Assembly: GCA_947631255.1 (NCBI GenBank)
Contig: CANRKT010000010.1
Coordinates: 1 to 64,000, forward strand
DNA length: 64,000 nt
Source of the DNA: an uncultured Enterobacteriaceae bacterium
Lineage (GTDB): Bacteria; Pseudomonadota; Gammaproteobacteria; Enterobacterales; Enterobacteriaceae
Direction: 5' to 3'
The notes below the pieces were generated by a model that was not told the origin of the DNA, did not search any database, and saw only the letters and a program-made list of their open reading frames with translations. This document shows, one piece after another, positions 27,205 to 36,149 of the stretch (within the stretch, counting starts at the first letter, position 1; every line of letters begins with the position of its first letter). A program made the translations under genes and the position numbers.

Positions 27205-28926
27205 TTATCGGAACCAATTTGTTTTCGCTAAATCGATAACCTCGTCACCCCGTCCATTGATGATGGCTCGCATCATATACAAACTAAAGCCTTTTGCTTG
27301 TTCAAGTTTAATGGCTGGCGGCATAACCAGCTCGTCTTTTGCTACCACTACATCGACCAGAGCAGGGCCATCAAAAGCAAAAGCTTGCTCAAGAGCATCA
27401 TTCAGTTGTTCTGGTTGTTCTACGCGGAAGCTTTTGATTCCGCAGGCACTGGCAATGGCAGCAAAGTTGGTGGGATGTAAATCGGTGCCATTGGTCAGAT
27501 AGCCACCGGCTTTCATCTCCATGGCGACAAAGCCGAGCACGCTATTGTTAAAAATAACCATTTTTATTGGCAGATTGAGCTGTACCACTGAGAGTAAATC
27601 GCCCATCAGCATACTAAAACCGCCGTCACCGCACATGGCGACCACCTGGCGGTCAGGTGCCGCGGCTTTAGCGCCTAAGGCTTGTGGCATCGCATTCGCC
27701 ATTGAACCGTGATTGAACGAACCGAGCAGTCGGCGTTTACCATTCATTTTCAGGTAACGCGCTGCCCAGACGGTCGGGGTGCCCACATCACAAGTGAAAA
27801 TGGCATCTTCCTGGGCATAATGACTAATTTGCTGTGCCAGATACTGGGGATGAATCGGTTTATCTGGTATCGGTTGTGCCAGATCGTCGAGCTCTTCACG
27901 TGTTTTTTGGTAATGTTTTCTGGCTTTATCCAGGAAGCGCCGATCGGTCTTCTCTTCGAGCAGTGGCAGTAATGCGCTCAGGGTTGTTTTGACATCACCG
28001 ATGATAGCCATATCAATTTTGCTGTGAGCGCCGATACTACCCGGATTAATGTCAATCTGGACAATATTGGCATTGGTCGGATAGAACGCTCGGTAGGGGA
28101 ATTGAGTCCCGATTAATACCAGAATATCGGCGTTCAGCATTGTATGATAGCCCGAACTAAAACCTATCAGCCCGGTCATACCGACATCGTATGGATTGTC
28201 ATATTCCACATGCTCTTTACCTCGCAGAGCATGGACAATAGGGGCTTTCAGTTTTTCCGCCAGCTGGATCAGTTCCTGGTGTGCACCGGCACAACCGCTC
28301 CCACACATTAGGGCGATATCAGCATCTGAACTTAACAGCTCTGCGAGCTTCTCAAGCTCTTCTAGCTGAGGGACAACAATCGGTTGTGGTGCTGGATACC
28401 AGTCAGTACTGGCTGACTCAGGAGCCCAGTTAAGGGCTATATCTCCTGGTAAGACGACGACGGACACGCCTCGATTAAGCACAGCCTTGCGCATTGCTAT
28501 CGCTAAAATTTGAGGGATCTGGTCGGGATTAGAAACTAATTCGCAGTAATGGCTGCATTCACGAAATAACTCTTGTGGATGGGTTTCCTGAAAATATCCA
28601 GTTCCAATTTCGCTGGAAGGAATATGGGCAGCAATTGCCAGTACCGGAACACGATTTCGATGACAGTCATATAACCCATTGATCAAATGTAAGTTACCAG
28701 GGCCGCATGACCCCGCACAGACAGCCAGTTCTCCCGTTAATGCTGCCTCAGCGCCAGCCGCAAACGCCGCAACCTCTTCGTGACGGGTCGCCATCCATTT
28801 GATGGTTCCCATACGATTAAGGCTATCACTGATGCCATTAAGTGAGTCACCGGTGACGCCCCAAATACGTTTAACTCCAGCACTTTCGAGCATTTTTGTA
28901 AGGTAGGTTGCTACGTTCTGTTTCAT
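27205..28926 (-). CDS. poxB: pyruvate:ubiquinone oxidoreductase (pyruvate oxidase) PoxB
   Basis: PoxB decarboxylates pyruvate to acetate and CO2 using ThDP and FAD, and passes electrons to ubiquinone at the membrane. The 573-residue protein has the ThDP Glu region in [14 protein letters not shown], the central FAD domain, the ThDP/Mg motif [17 protein letters not shown]...NNS, and the C-terminal membrane-binding end ([14 protein letters not shown]). Two ATGs are adjacent; the second is better spaced from AAGGA. It probably leads the poxB-ltaE-ybjT-ybjS unit. The hcp-hcr, lysO and aqpZ genes seen beyond poxB in E. coli are missing. Confidence 0.96.
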   Translation of the reverse strand: MKQNVATYLTKMLESAGVKRIWGVTGDSLNGISDSLNRMGTIKWMATRHEEVAAFAAGAEAALTGELAVCAGSCGPGNLHLINGLYDCHRNRVPVLAIAAHIPSSEIGTGYFQETHPQELFRECSHYCELVSNPDQIPQILAIAMRKAVLNRGVSVVVLPGDIALNWAPESASTDWYPAPQPIVVPQLEELEKLAELLSSDADIALMCGSGCAGAHQELIQLAEKLKAPIVHALRGKEHVEYDNPYDVGMTGLIGFSSGYHTMLNADILVLIGTQFPYRAFYPTNANIVQIDINPGSIGAHSKIDMAIIGDVKTTLSALLPLLEEKTDRRFLDKARKHYQKTREELDDLAQPIPDKPIHPQYLAQQISHYAQEDAIFTCDVGTPTVWAARYLKMNGKRRLLGSFNHGSMANAMPQALGAKAAAPDRQVVAMCGDGGFSMLMGDLLSVVQLNLPIKMVIFNNSVLGFVAMEMKAGGYLTNGTDLHPTNFAAIASACGIKSFRVEQPEQLNDALEQAFAFDGPALVDVVVAKDELVMPPAIKLEQAKGFSLYMMRAIINGRGDEVIDLAKTNWFR

Positions 28927-29086
28927 CATGTTCCTTATCTATTGACATTGTTAACCGGCCGACTTCAGTCTGGAGGTAGAGGAAGGCGTCAAATTAACGA
29001 GAGTAGGTATGACAGGAAGCCATAATCTAGGACAAACAAGCAAGAAGAAAGTGCCAGTTCGGCTCTCGTTTCATCATGGCGCTATC

Positions 29087-29197
29087 CAATTTGCATGTGC
29101 GTTGGCTGCATTCGTTCACCCGAATCACTTACCTGAGTAAGTTCATCGGGATCCTCTCACTTGCCGCCTTCCTGCAACTAAAATTATTTTGGGTATA
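29087..29197 (+). repeat. interspersed intergenic repeat, copy A
   Basis: An element of about 110 bp runs from CAATTTGCATGTGCGTTGG to AAAATTATTTTGGGTATA. It contains the internal hairpin ACTTACCTGAGTAAGT. The same end (AATTATTTTGGGTATA) and a related start (TTCAATTTGC) occur in the copy at 47999-48123. It resembles a widespread Enterobacterales intergenic repeat whose outer ends read CCGTCATACTTCAA and TATACCCAAAATAATT. It occupies the poxB-ybjD divergent region; the first 130 bp of that region (28930-29086) show no gene. Confidence 0.72.
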
Positions 29198-29227
29198 CTG
29201 GAAGAAGTTTTCACAGCAGGAGAAGCT

Positions 29228-30883
29228 ATGTTTCTTGAACGGATAGAAATTATGGGTTTTCGTGGTATTAACCGACTGTCGTTAATGCTTGAGCAAAATA
29301 ACGTCCTGATCGGCGAAAATGCCTGGGGTAAGTCGAGTTTGCTGGATGCACTAACGTTACTTCTTGCTGCTGATAATCGCTTGTATGAGTTTACTCCGAA
29401 CGACTTCTATTTTCCGCCAGGTGAGCAACAGGGGCGGGAAAATCATTTGCATATTATTTTAACCTTCAGAGAACAGGCGGAAGGGAGCAGTCAAAGCCGA
29501 CGCTGTCGGGGACTGGCTCCGGTATGGATTGCTGACACCGATAATGTTCAGCGTATCTTCTATCGCTTAGAAGGGGAGCTGGGTGACGATGGTTCGGTCC
29601 TGACATTACGCTCATTTCTTGATGAACAGGGACACCCGCTGGCGCTGGGCGATATTGATTCACTCGCTATGACGTTAATTAAGCTGATTCCGGTATTGCG
29701 CCTGAGAGACGCGCGTTTTATGCGGCGTCTGAAAAGCAGTACGGTACCGAAAATGCCTGATACCGAAATTACCGCGCGTCAGCTTGATTTTTTAACCCGT
29801 GAACTTGTTGCTAATCCGCAAAATCTCAGTGATCTTCAGGTGCGTAAAGGACTTTCTGCCATGGTCCAGTTGCTGGAGCACTATTTCTCTGAGCAGGGAG
29901 CAGAGTCTCATCAGCGCTTACTGCGCCGAAAAACGCATGATGAGAAGAAAGACTGGCGTTATCTTGATGCGATTAACCGCATGGTCGATAAACCGAATAC
30001 ACGTGCTTATCGTATGATTTTACTGGGGATGTTTGCCACTTTATTGCAGGCTCAAGGGAATGTGTTATTGAGCCGTGATGCTCGTCCCTTGTTGCTGGTG
30101 GAAGATCCCGAGACGCGTCTGCATCCGATTATGTTGTCGGTGGCCTGGAATTTGCTGAATGTGCTACCACTACAAAAGATAACAACCACCAACTCTGGAG
30201 AGCTGCTGTCACTCACACCGGTAGAGCAGGTCTGCCGTCTGGTTCGTGAGTCATCAAAAGTGGCGGCATGGCGTCTGGGGCCTGGCGGAATGAATGCCGA
30301 AGATAGCCGTCGAATTGCCTTTCATATTCGTTTTAATCGCGCCTCCTCATTGTTTGCTCGTTGCTGGCTGCTGGTTGAAGGTGAAACAGAAATTTGGATG
30401 ATGAATGAACTGGCGCGACAGTGCGGGCATCATTTTGATACCGAGGGTGTCAGAGTCATTGAATTTGCGCAGTCTGGCTTGAAGCCGCTGCTTAAATTTG
30501 CCCGACGTATGGGTATTGAATGGCATGTCCTGGTCGATGGCGATGAGGCTGGAAAGAAATATGCCGCTATGGTACGCAGTGTGCTGGAGGATGATACTCA
30601 GCGTTTACGCGATCATCTTACCGCCTTACCCGCACTGGATATGGAACATTTTATGTATCGTCAGGGATTCTCTGACGTCTTTCACCGAATTGCGCAGCTA
30701 CCGCTTGGCGTACCGATGAATACACGCCGTATTATCACCAAAGCAATAAGCCGTTCATCAAAACCGGACCTGGCCATTGAAGTTGCTCTGGAAGCAGGAC
30801 GGCGCGGTGAGGATGCTATTCCGTCGTTGCTAAAAAATATGTTTTCACGGGTGCTCTGGCTGGCCAGAGGACGCGCGGATTAA
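29228..30883 (+). CDS. ybjD: OLD-family ATPase/TOPRIM nuclease-like protein YbjD
   Basis: YbjD is an overcoming-lysogenization-defect (OLD) family protein: an SMC/ABC-type ATPase fused to a TOPRIM domain. The 551-residue protein has MGFRGINRLSL and Walker A GENAWGKSS near residue 30, the ABC Walker B-like LLLVEDPETRLHP, and TOPRIM landmarks LLVEGETEIWM and HVLVDGDEAGKKY. OLD proteins are nucleases, some used in phage defence, but YbjD is a conserved chromosomal gene whose role is unsettled. The ATG has a GCAGGAGAAG ribosome site; an open frame of 13 codons upstream lies in the repeat. Confidence 0.9.
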   Translation: MFLERIEIMGFRGINRLSLMLEQNNVLIGENAWGKSSLLDALTLLLAADNRLYEFTPNDFYFPPGEQQGRENHLHIILTFREQAEGSSQSRRCRGLAPVWIADTDNVQRIFYRLEGELGDDGSVLTLRSFLDEQGHPLALGDIDSLAMTLIKLIPVLRLRDARFMRRLKSSTVPKMPDTEITARQLDFLTRELVANPQNLSDLQVRKGLSAMVQLLEHYFSEQGAESHQRLLRRKTHDEKKDWRYLDAINRMVDKPNTRAYRMILLGMFATLLQAQGNVLLSRDARPLLLVEDPETRLHPIMLSVAWNLLNVLPLQKITTTNSGELLSLTPVEQVCRLVRESSKVAAWRLGPGGMNAEDSRRIAFHIRFNRASSLFARCWLLVEGETEIWMMNELARQCGHHFDTEGVRVIEFAQSGLKPLLKFARRMGIEWHVLVDGDEAGKKYAAMVRSVLEDDTQRLRDHLTALPALDMEHFMYRQGFSDVFHRIAQLPLGVPMNTRRIITKAISRSSKPDLAIEVALEAGRRGEDAIPSLLKNMFSRVLWLARGRAD

Positions 30884-30884
30884 G

Positions 30885-31025
30885 AGCCTACCCCATTGGC
30901 TATTGTATTTGCCATGTGGCCTTGGGCAGTGCTCACAACCCTCACGTACTGCGTGTAGGCTCCGGCTTTTTCGCGCTGTCTGTGCCCAAACAGGCAGCAA
31001 CACGGCAAGCCTACAGGGGTAGGCT
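30885..31025. repeat. intergenic repeat with nested inverted repeats
   Basis: The 141-bp ybjD-ybjX gap is bounded by AGCCTACCCC (30885-30894) and GGGGTAGGCT (31016-31025). A second pair, TGTAGGCT (30954-30961) / AGCCTACA (31008-31015), is nested inside and abuts the right arm, so 31008-31025 is itself a palindrome. It can fold into a large stem-loop between two convergent genes and so may terminate both. It looks like a dispersed extragenic element, but only one copy is present here. Confidence 0.6.
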
Positions 31026-31030
31026 TTACG

Positions 31031-31978
31031 TTAGAAATGGCCGTCAATGCTATGAGTCAGGTTATCCAGTAGCTCATAGCGACGGCGATATTCTGCCCGT
31101 TTTTTACTCGCAATATCTTCCAGCAACTTACGCGTGATAGTAGCAGGTAACAGAAACAGGCCGTCTTTACGTAACACTCCGTTCATGGATAACCAAAAAC
31201 TGTCGTAATCGGCATGTATCAGCTGTTTTTTCTTTTTCTTATAACGTCTGGAGCGATAGATATGGGTGCTATTGCTGACAGCCAGAATCTGTTCAGCATG
31301 AAAATATCCGGCAAGGGAATAAGCGGCTTCTAACAATAAACGTTTTGGGAATAAGCCGTGACAGGCTTTGGTGGCTCCCTGAATAGATTCATGAGGAACC
31401 CAAGATCTTGCTCCCTGTAACCCACCAATAAACAAGGTTTTTTTATGGTCGTGCAGGCAAAGGGTAAACGTTAATTTCGCCAGAACGACGCGTTTGCTAT
31501 CACAGAAATTTAACGTTACCTCACCTTCTTTTCCTTGCATATCAACGGCGGAGAGATCAATAAAATAGGCTTCGTCATTTTTACCCTGAAGCTCTGCCAG
31601 ACAGTAACCCTGCTCAGTAAAAGATTCTTTGAGCATTTTCTCAGAAAAAATCTCTGAAATATCCCTGTAGTGGCAGGCTATCGCTTTAAAGGTTTCCGCT
31701 AGCGGAATATTGAGTGCGAGGTAAGGGCGATGCAAACGACAGGGTAAGCCAGGCTGGGCTGCCAGCATCAATGCCAGAAAAGGCTGACTGACGAGGATTT
31801 TCATTAGTTTTATCGTTCTGAAGGGCATCACTAATGAACGTAAGATAAATTTTCGCCGATAAGCAGGTTTATTCCATGAATGTCCTGGCTGCCATTTTCC
31901 CAGAGCCAGTGACATAAAAAGCTGCCAGCTATTTTTCGGTAAATTACCAGGGACAGAATGGACATTAATGTGTGACAT
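31031..31978 (-). CDS. ybjX: VirK/YbjX family protein (DUF535)
   Basis: This 315-residue protein belongs to the DUF535 (VirK/YbjX) family, a group of cytoplasmic or membrane-associated proteins linked to PhoPQ regulation, virulence and cell-envelope stress in Salmonella and Shigella. Landmarks are FLILRSLV-like N-terminal helices, LFIGGLQGARS, TKACHGLFPKRLLLEA and the C-terminal KKRAEYRRRYELLDNL. The molecular role is unknown. It is divergent from macAB, and a PhoP-box-like motif lies in the shared region. Confidence 0.9.
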   Translation of the reverse strand: MSHINVHSVPGNLPKNSWQLFMSLALGKWQPGHSWNKPAYRRKFILRSLVMPFRTIKLMKILVSQPFLALMLAAQPGLPCRLHRPYLALNIPLAETFKAIACHYRDISEIFSEKMLKESFTEQGYCLAELQGKNDEAYFIDLSAVDMQGKEGEVTLNFCDSKRVVLAKLTFTLCLHDHKKTLFIGGLQGARSWVPHESIQGATKACHGLFPKRLLLEAAYSLAGYFHAEQILAVSNSTHIYRSRRYKKKKKQLIHADYDSFWLSMNGVLRKDGLFLLPATITRKLLEDIASKKRAEYRRRYELLDNLTHSIDGHF

Positions 31979-32076
31979 AATACAGGCTCAAAGAATGATG
32001 AATGACAGGGATTACAGCACGGCGTTTATCAATTGATTTTCAATAAACGGTACTTTCTTCATAAAAAACTGCGAGT

Positions 32077-32093
32077 TGTTTGTTTTTTGTTTA
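32077..32093 (+). promoter_or_regulatory. PhoP-box-like direct repeat between ybjX and macA
   Basis: TGTTTG, five Ts and TGTTTA match the PhoP direct-repeat consensus (G/T)GTTTA-N5-(G/T)GTTTA with one mismatch, oriented toward macA. The flank also has CGTTTAT / ATAAACG (32023-32029 and 32043-32049). Low sequence complexity tempers the call. Confidence 0.45.
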
Positions 32094-32129
32094 ATTGATG
32101 AAAGGGTTCAGGATGTCATTAGGACGCTT

Positions 32130-33245
32130 ATGAAAAATAAGAGACATATCAAGAAACTGTATTGGTTGTTATTCCTGCTGGTGGGAATCGGTATTTTTTG
32201 GCTGTGGTCAGTGCTGAATACTCCCGTTGTGCAGTACCAGACCTTGATTGTGCGTAAAAGCACATTACAACAAAGTGTTCTGGCGACGGGAAAACTGGAT
32301 GCACTGCGCAAAGTTGATGTGGGCGCTCAGGTTAGCGGGCAACTTCAGACATTGTCGGTGAGCATCGGTGATAAAGTCAAAAAAGATCAGCTGTTAGGTG
32401 TCATTGATCCTGAACAGGCTGAAAACCAAATTAAAGAAGTTGATGCCACACTGATGGAGCTACGCGCTCAGCGCCAGCAGGCTGTCGCACAAAGCCTGCT
32501 TGCCAGTCAGACGCTTTCCCGCCAACAGGCACTGGCGAAAACGCAGCTGATTTCACAGCAAGAACTGGATATTGCGAAGACAGACTTAGCCGTTAAGAAG
32601 GCGCAAATTGCCATTATTGATGCGCAAATTAAACGCAATCAAGCGAGTTTAAGTAGTGCGAAAACTAACCTCGAATTTACCCGAATCATTGCACCCATGG
32701 CGGGTGAAGTGACGCAAATCACCACCTTGCAAGGACAAACGGTTATTGCTGCCCAGCAGGCACCGAATATTCTGACCCTGGCTGACTTAAGTACCATGCT
32801 AGTGAAGGCGCAGGTGTCTGAGGCCGATGTTATACATATTAAACCGGGGCTAAAAGTGTGGTTTACCGTGTTAGGCTCACCCACTGAACGCTATGAAGGG
32901 GTTATCAAAGATATTTTACCGACTCCGGATAAAGTGAATGAAGCCATTTTTTATAATGCCCGCTTTGAAGTGCCGAATTTAAATGGGTTGCTGCGTCTGG
33001 ATATGACCGCACAAGTTCATATCCAACTGGCAGAAATTAAAGACATTATCACTATTCCCCTGGCTGCGCTGGGTGAGCCAGTAGGGGAGAATCGTTATAA
33101 CGTGACTATCCTGCGCAATGGCGAAACGAAAGTGCGGGAAGTGACGATTGGAACCCGCAACGATACCCAAGTTCAGATACTCAAGGGACTTGAGGAAGGA
33201 GAAGAAGTGGTCACGGGCAAGCTCAGTGATGGAGGCGCATCATGA
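32130..33245 (+). CDS. macA: macrolide efflux membrane-fusion protein MacA
   Basis: MacA is the periplasmic adaptor that links the ABC pump MacB to TolC. The tripartite system exports macrolides and, physiologically, enterotoxin or other peptides and lipids. The 371-residue protein has one N-terminal membrane anchor ([17 protein letters not shown]), a lipoyl half-motif pair ([29 protein letters not shown]), a long alpha-hairpin (about 95-170) and a beta-barrel. The start has AGGA 5-6 bp before; an upstream open frame of 18 codons is not needed. The stop overlaps the macB start (ATGA). Confidence 0.96.
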   Translation: MKNKRHIKKLYWLLFLLVGIGIFWLWSVLNTPVVQYQTLIVRKSTLQQSVLATGKLDALRKVDVGAQVSGQLQTLSVSIGDKVKKDQLLGVIDPEQAENQIKEVDATLMELRAQRQQAVAQSLLASQTLSRQQALAKTQLISQQELDIAKTDLAVKKAQIAIIDAQIKRNQASLSSAKTNLEFTRIIAPMAGEVTQITTLQGQTVIAAQQAPNILTLADLSTMLVKAQVSEADVIHIKPGLKVWFTVLGSPTERYEGVIKDILPTPDKVNEAIFYNARFEVPNLNGLLRLDMTAQVHIQLAEIKDIITIPLAALGEPVGENRYNVTILRNGETKVREVTIGTRNDTQVQILKGLEEGEEVVTGKLSDGGAS

Positions 33246-35188
33246 GTGTACTGCTCGAGCTAAAAGATATTCGTCGTAGTTATCCTTCCGGTGAAGAACA
33301 GGTGGAGGTACTAAAAGGTATCACTCTGAATATCGAAGCGGGAGAAATGGTGGCGATTGTCGGTGCTTCTGGCTCGGGAAAGTCCACCTTGATGAATATT
33401 CTTGGTTGTCTGGATAAACCGAGCAGCGGCAGCTATAAGGTTGCCGGTGTGGATACCGCAACGCTGGATGAAGACCAACTGGCGACGTTACGTCGTGAGC
33501 ATTTTGGTTTTATCTTTCAGCGTTATCATTTGCTCTCACATCTGAACGCATCACAAAATGTTGAGGTTCCTGCGGTCTATGCCGGAACCACGCGTACCCA
33601 GCGTAAGCAACGCGCAACCGAGCTGCTCACCCGGCTAGGATTGGGCGATCGAGTGGATTATCGGCCTTCACAGTTATCGGGTGGGCAGCAGCAGCGAGTC
33701 AGTATCGCGCGTGCTCTGATGAATGGCGGGCAGGTGATTCTGGCGGATGAGCCAACGGGGGCGCTGGACAGCCATTCAGGTGAGGAAGTGATGGCGACCC
33801 TGAAACAACTGTGCCAGCAGGGGCATACGGTGATTATTGTGACCCATGATCCGACGGTTGCCGCCCAGGCGCAGCGGGTCATTGAAATTCGTGATGGTGA
33901 GATTGTGCGTGATCCGCCTCCATTAACCCAGAATAGTGCCTCTTTTACCGATAAATCCCAGTTAGCCAAAAGCACATCATTCCAGCAAGTATTCAGTCGT
34001 TTTTGTGAGGCACTGAGTATGGCCTGGCTGGCATTAGCTGCCAATAAAATGCGTACCTTGCTGACGATGCTGGGCATTATTATCGGTATTGCCTCCGTGG
34101 TGTCTATTGTGGTGATTGGTGACGCAGCTAAACAGCTGGTGCTGGCCGATATTCGGGCGATAGGAACCAATACGATTGATATCTATCCGGGTAAAGATTT
34201 TGGTGATGATGACCCACAATTTCAGCAGTCGCTGAAAGAGACGGATTTGGCGGCCATTCTTAAGCAGCCCTGGGTGAGTTCTGCTACTGCCTCAATTTCC
34301 AGTAATCTCCGATTGCGTTATGGCAATGTAGATGTCGCAGCCAGTGTCAGCGGCGTCAGCGGGGACTATTTCAACGTATACGGTATGACTATCAGTCAGG
34401 GGACCAGCTTTAATAATGAGCAAATGTTTGAACGAGCTCAGGTGGTCGTGATTGATGAAAACAGTAAACGCCAATTATTTCCTCATAAAACCCATGTAGT
34501 GGGGGAGGTTATCCTGGTCGGTAATGTGCCGGCAACGGTGATTGGTGTTGCCAGTGAGAAGCAGTCGATGTTTGGTAGCAGTAAGGTACTACGCGTCTGG
34601 TTACCTTATAGCACCATGGCAAATCGGGTGATGGGACAGCGCTGGCTGAATTCAATAACGGTGCGTGTTAAAGAGGGTTACGATAGCCAGGATGCAGAAC
34701 AACAAATTAACCGATTGCTTAATTTACGCCATGGCCAGCAAGACTTTTTTACCTACAATATGGATGGCCTGTTGAAAACAGCAGAAAAGACCACACGTAC
34801 ATTACAGATGTTCTTAACGCTGGTGGCGGTTATTTCTCTGCTGGTTGGTGGAATTGGTGTCATGAATATTATGCTGGTTTCGGTCACAGAGCGTACTAAA
34901 GAGATCGGTATTCGTATGGCAGTGGGTGCCAGAGCAAGCGACGTGTTGCAGCAGTTTTTAATTGAAGCGGTGCTGGTTTGTTTAGTCGGAGGGGCATTGG
35001 GTGTTACGCTGTCATTGCTGATAGCGACGGCCTTACAGCTTGTATTACCTGGCTGGGAGTTCGGTTTTTCGCCAGTTGCTTTATTGACGGCCTTTGGGTG
35101 TTCTACGGCTATTGGAGTGCTTTTTGGCTGGTTGCCTGCTCGCAATGCGGCGCGCTTGAACCCGATTGATGCTCTGGCAAGAGAGTAG
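33242..35188 (+). CDS. macB: macrolide ABC exporter MacB
   Basis: MacB is a type VII (mechanotransmission) ABC transporter. Its 648 residues hold an N-terminal ATPase (Walker A GASGSGKS, signature LSGGQQQR, Walker [14 protein letters not shown]), then TM1 (about 270-295), a large periplasmic domain (about 300-520) and TM2-4 (MacB_PCD/FtsX fold, with [12 protein letters not shown] and [13 protein letters not shown]). It uses ATP to drive substrate from the periplasm through TolC. It is translationally coupled to macA. Confidence 0.97.
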   Translation: MSVLLELKDIRRSYPSGEEQVEVLKGITLNIEAGEMVAIVGASGSGKSTLMNILGCLDKPSSGSYKVAGVDTATLDEDQLATLRREHFGFIFQRYHLLSHLNASQNVEVPAVYAGTTRTQRKQRATELLTRLGLGDRVDYRPSQLSGGQQQRVSIARALMNGGQVILADEPTGALDSHSGEEVMATLKQLCQQGHTVIIVTHDPTVAAQAQRVIEIRDGEIVRDPPPLTQNSASFTDKSQLAKSTSFQQVFSRFCEALSMAWLALAANKMRTLLTMLGIIIGIASVVSIVVIGDAAKQLVLADIRAIGTNTIDIYPGKDFGDDDPQFQQSLKETDLAAILKQPWVSSATASISSNLRLRYGNVDVAASVSGVSGDYFNVYGMTISQGTSFNNEQMFERAQVVVIDENSKRQLFPHKTHVVGEVILVGNVPATVIGVASEKQSMFGSSKVLRVWLPYSTMANRVMGQRWLNSITVRVKEGYDSQDAEQQINRLLNLRHGQQDFFTYNMDGLLKTAEKTTRTLQMFLTLVAVISLLVGGIGVMNIMLVSVTERTKEIGIRMAVGARASDVLQQFLIEAVLVCLVGGALGVTLSLLIATALQLVLPGWEFGFSPVALLTAFGCSTAIGVLFGWLPARNAARLNPIDALARE

Positions 35189-35198
35189 CATTAGCGGA

Positions 35199-35231
35199 TA
35201 AAATGTCAGCCCTGATATGGCTGACATTTTA
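35199..35231. terminator. bidirectional terminator between macB and cspD
   Basis: A 13-bp perfect stem TAAAATGTCAGCC / GGCTGACATTTTA (35199-35211 and 35219-35231) with a 7-nt loop lies between convergent genes. Confidence 0.82.
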
Positions 35232-35261
35232 CGCCAGAGACTCAAGGTATGATGAGCGACC

Positions 35262-35483
35262 TTAGGCAACAGCTTCTGTCGTTAGCGGAACTATCAGGCT
35301 GGCATGATTACCTTTAGGTCCCTGGTGTGTATCAAACCTGACTGCCTGTCCGGCTTTAAGTGTTCTGTAACCGTCCATCTGAATGGTTGAATAGTGTGCG
35401 AAGATATCTTCACCACCATCTTCCGGACAGATAAAGCCAAACCCTTTTGAGTTATTGAACCATTTAACGGTACCCGTTCCCAT
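35262..35483 (-). CDS. cspD: cold-shock-like DNA replication inhibitor CspD
   Basis: CspD is a cold-shock-domain protein made in stationary phase and on starvation, which binds single-stranded DNA and blocks replication. The 73-residue protein starts MGTGTVKWFNNSKGFGFI. It has the RNP1 (KGFGFI) and RNP2 (EDIFAHY) motifs and the CspD-specific tail GPKGNHASLIVP. AAGGATGC lies upstream of the ATG; 8 more codons are open upstream. It is divergent from clpS. In E. coli CspD is a ClpAP/Lon-linked toxin-like protein, which fits the neighbourhood. Confidence 0.95.
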   Translation of the reverse strand: MGTGTVKWFNNSKGFGFICPEDGGEDIFAHYSTIQMDGYRTLKAGQAVRFDTHQGPKGNHASLIVPLTTEAVA

Positions 35484-35802
35484 ACTTCTGCATCCTTCAT
35501 AAGACATGATAGTGAGAGAATGAATCGGTGGTTAGAGCCGATTGTTCAAAAAATAACAGGCTCAAGCTGTTACTATGTGAATAAACAGCCTGTTCCGTCA
35601 AGCATCGACCGGCGGGATGATGGGTTAAATGTCTAAAAGTTTGAAGCAGTTAACGCTATTGCTCGTTATGTGATAGCGGTCTCGTATACTGGAAAGTAAG
35701 CAGAAATATTTACTACGCGATGTATAACTAAAAGCATAGTAAACTTAACTTAAAACCTTGCCTGATATTTTTTTGGGCTATAACAAATGATGAATCGCTG
35801 GA

Positions 35803-36123
35803 ATGGGTAATACAAAAGATTGGTTGAAATTAGACCTGGTGGCAAAGGATAAATTGCGCGAAGAGTTGCAGCCACCTTCTATGTATAAAATCATTTTATT
35901 GAATGATGATTACACGCCAATGGAATTTGTTGTTGACGTGTTACAAAAGTTCTTTTCTTATGATGTAGAACGTGCGACGCAATTGATGCTCATGGTTCAC
36001 TATCAGGGAAGGGCTATTTGTGGCATTTTTACTGCTGAAGTAGCAGAAACCAAAGTGGCACTGGTGAATCAGTACGCGAAGGACAATGAGTACCCTTTGT
36101 TATGTACGCTTGAAAAGGCCTGA
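35803..36123 (+). CDS. clpS: ClpAP adaptor ClpS (N-recognin)
   Basis: ClpS delivers N-degron substrates to ClpAP and modulates its specificity. The 106-residue protein has the N-degron pocket landmarks [21 protein letters not shown] and MLMVHYQG and ends PLLCTLEKA. The start equals the E. coli start though its ribosome site is weak. It is 26 bp upstream of clpA. The cspD-clpS divergent region (35484-35802) shows no gene; it has an imperfect AACAGGCT / AGCCTGTT inverted repeat near 35555-35594. Confidence 0.96.
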   Translation: MGNTKDWLKLDLVAKDKLREELQPPSMYKIILLNDDYTPMEFVVDVLQKFFSYDVERATQLMLMVHYQGRAICGIFTAEVAETKVALVNQYAKDNEYPLLCTLEKA

Positions 36124-36149
36124 ATCAGGCAAAATTTGGGGAGGTGTCT

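Noticed and set aside
29228-30883. ybjD as a phage-defence (Gabija- or retron-like) gene
   Set aside because: It has the OLD ATPase-TOPRIM fold used in some defence systems, but there is no partner gene and it is a conserved housekeeping-position gene in E. coli.
33658-34170. 170-codon minus-strand frame inside macB
   Set aside because: Antisense shadow of macB with no ribosome site.
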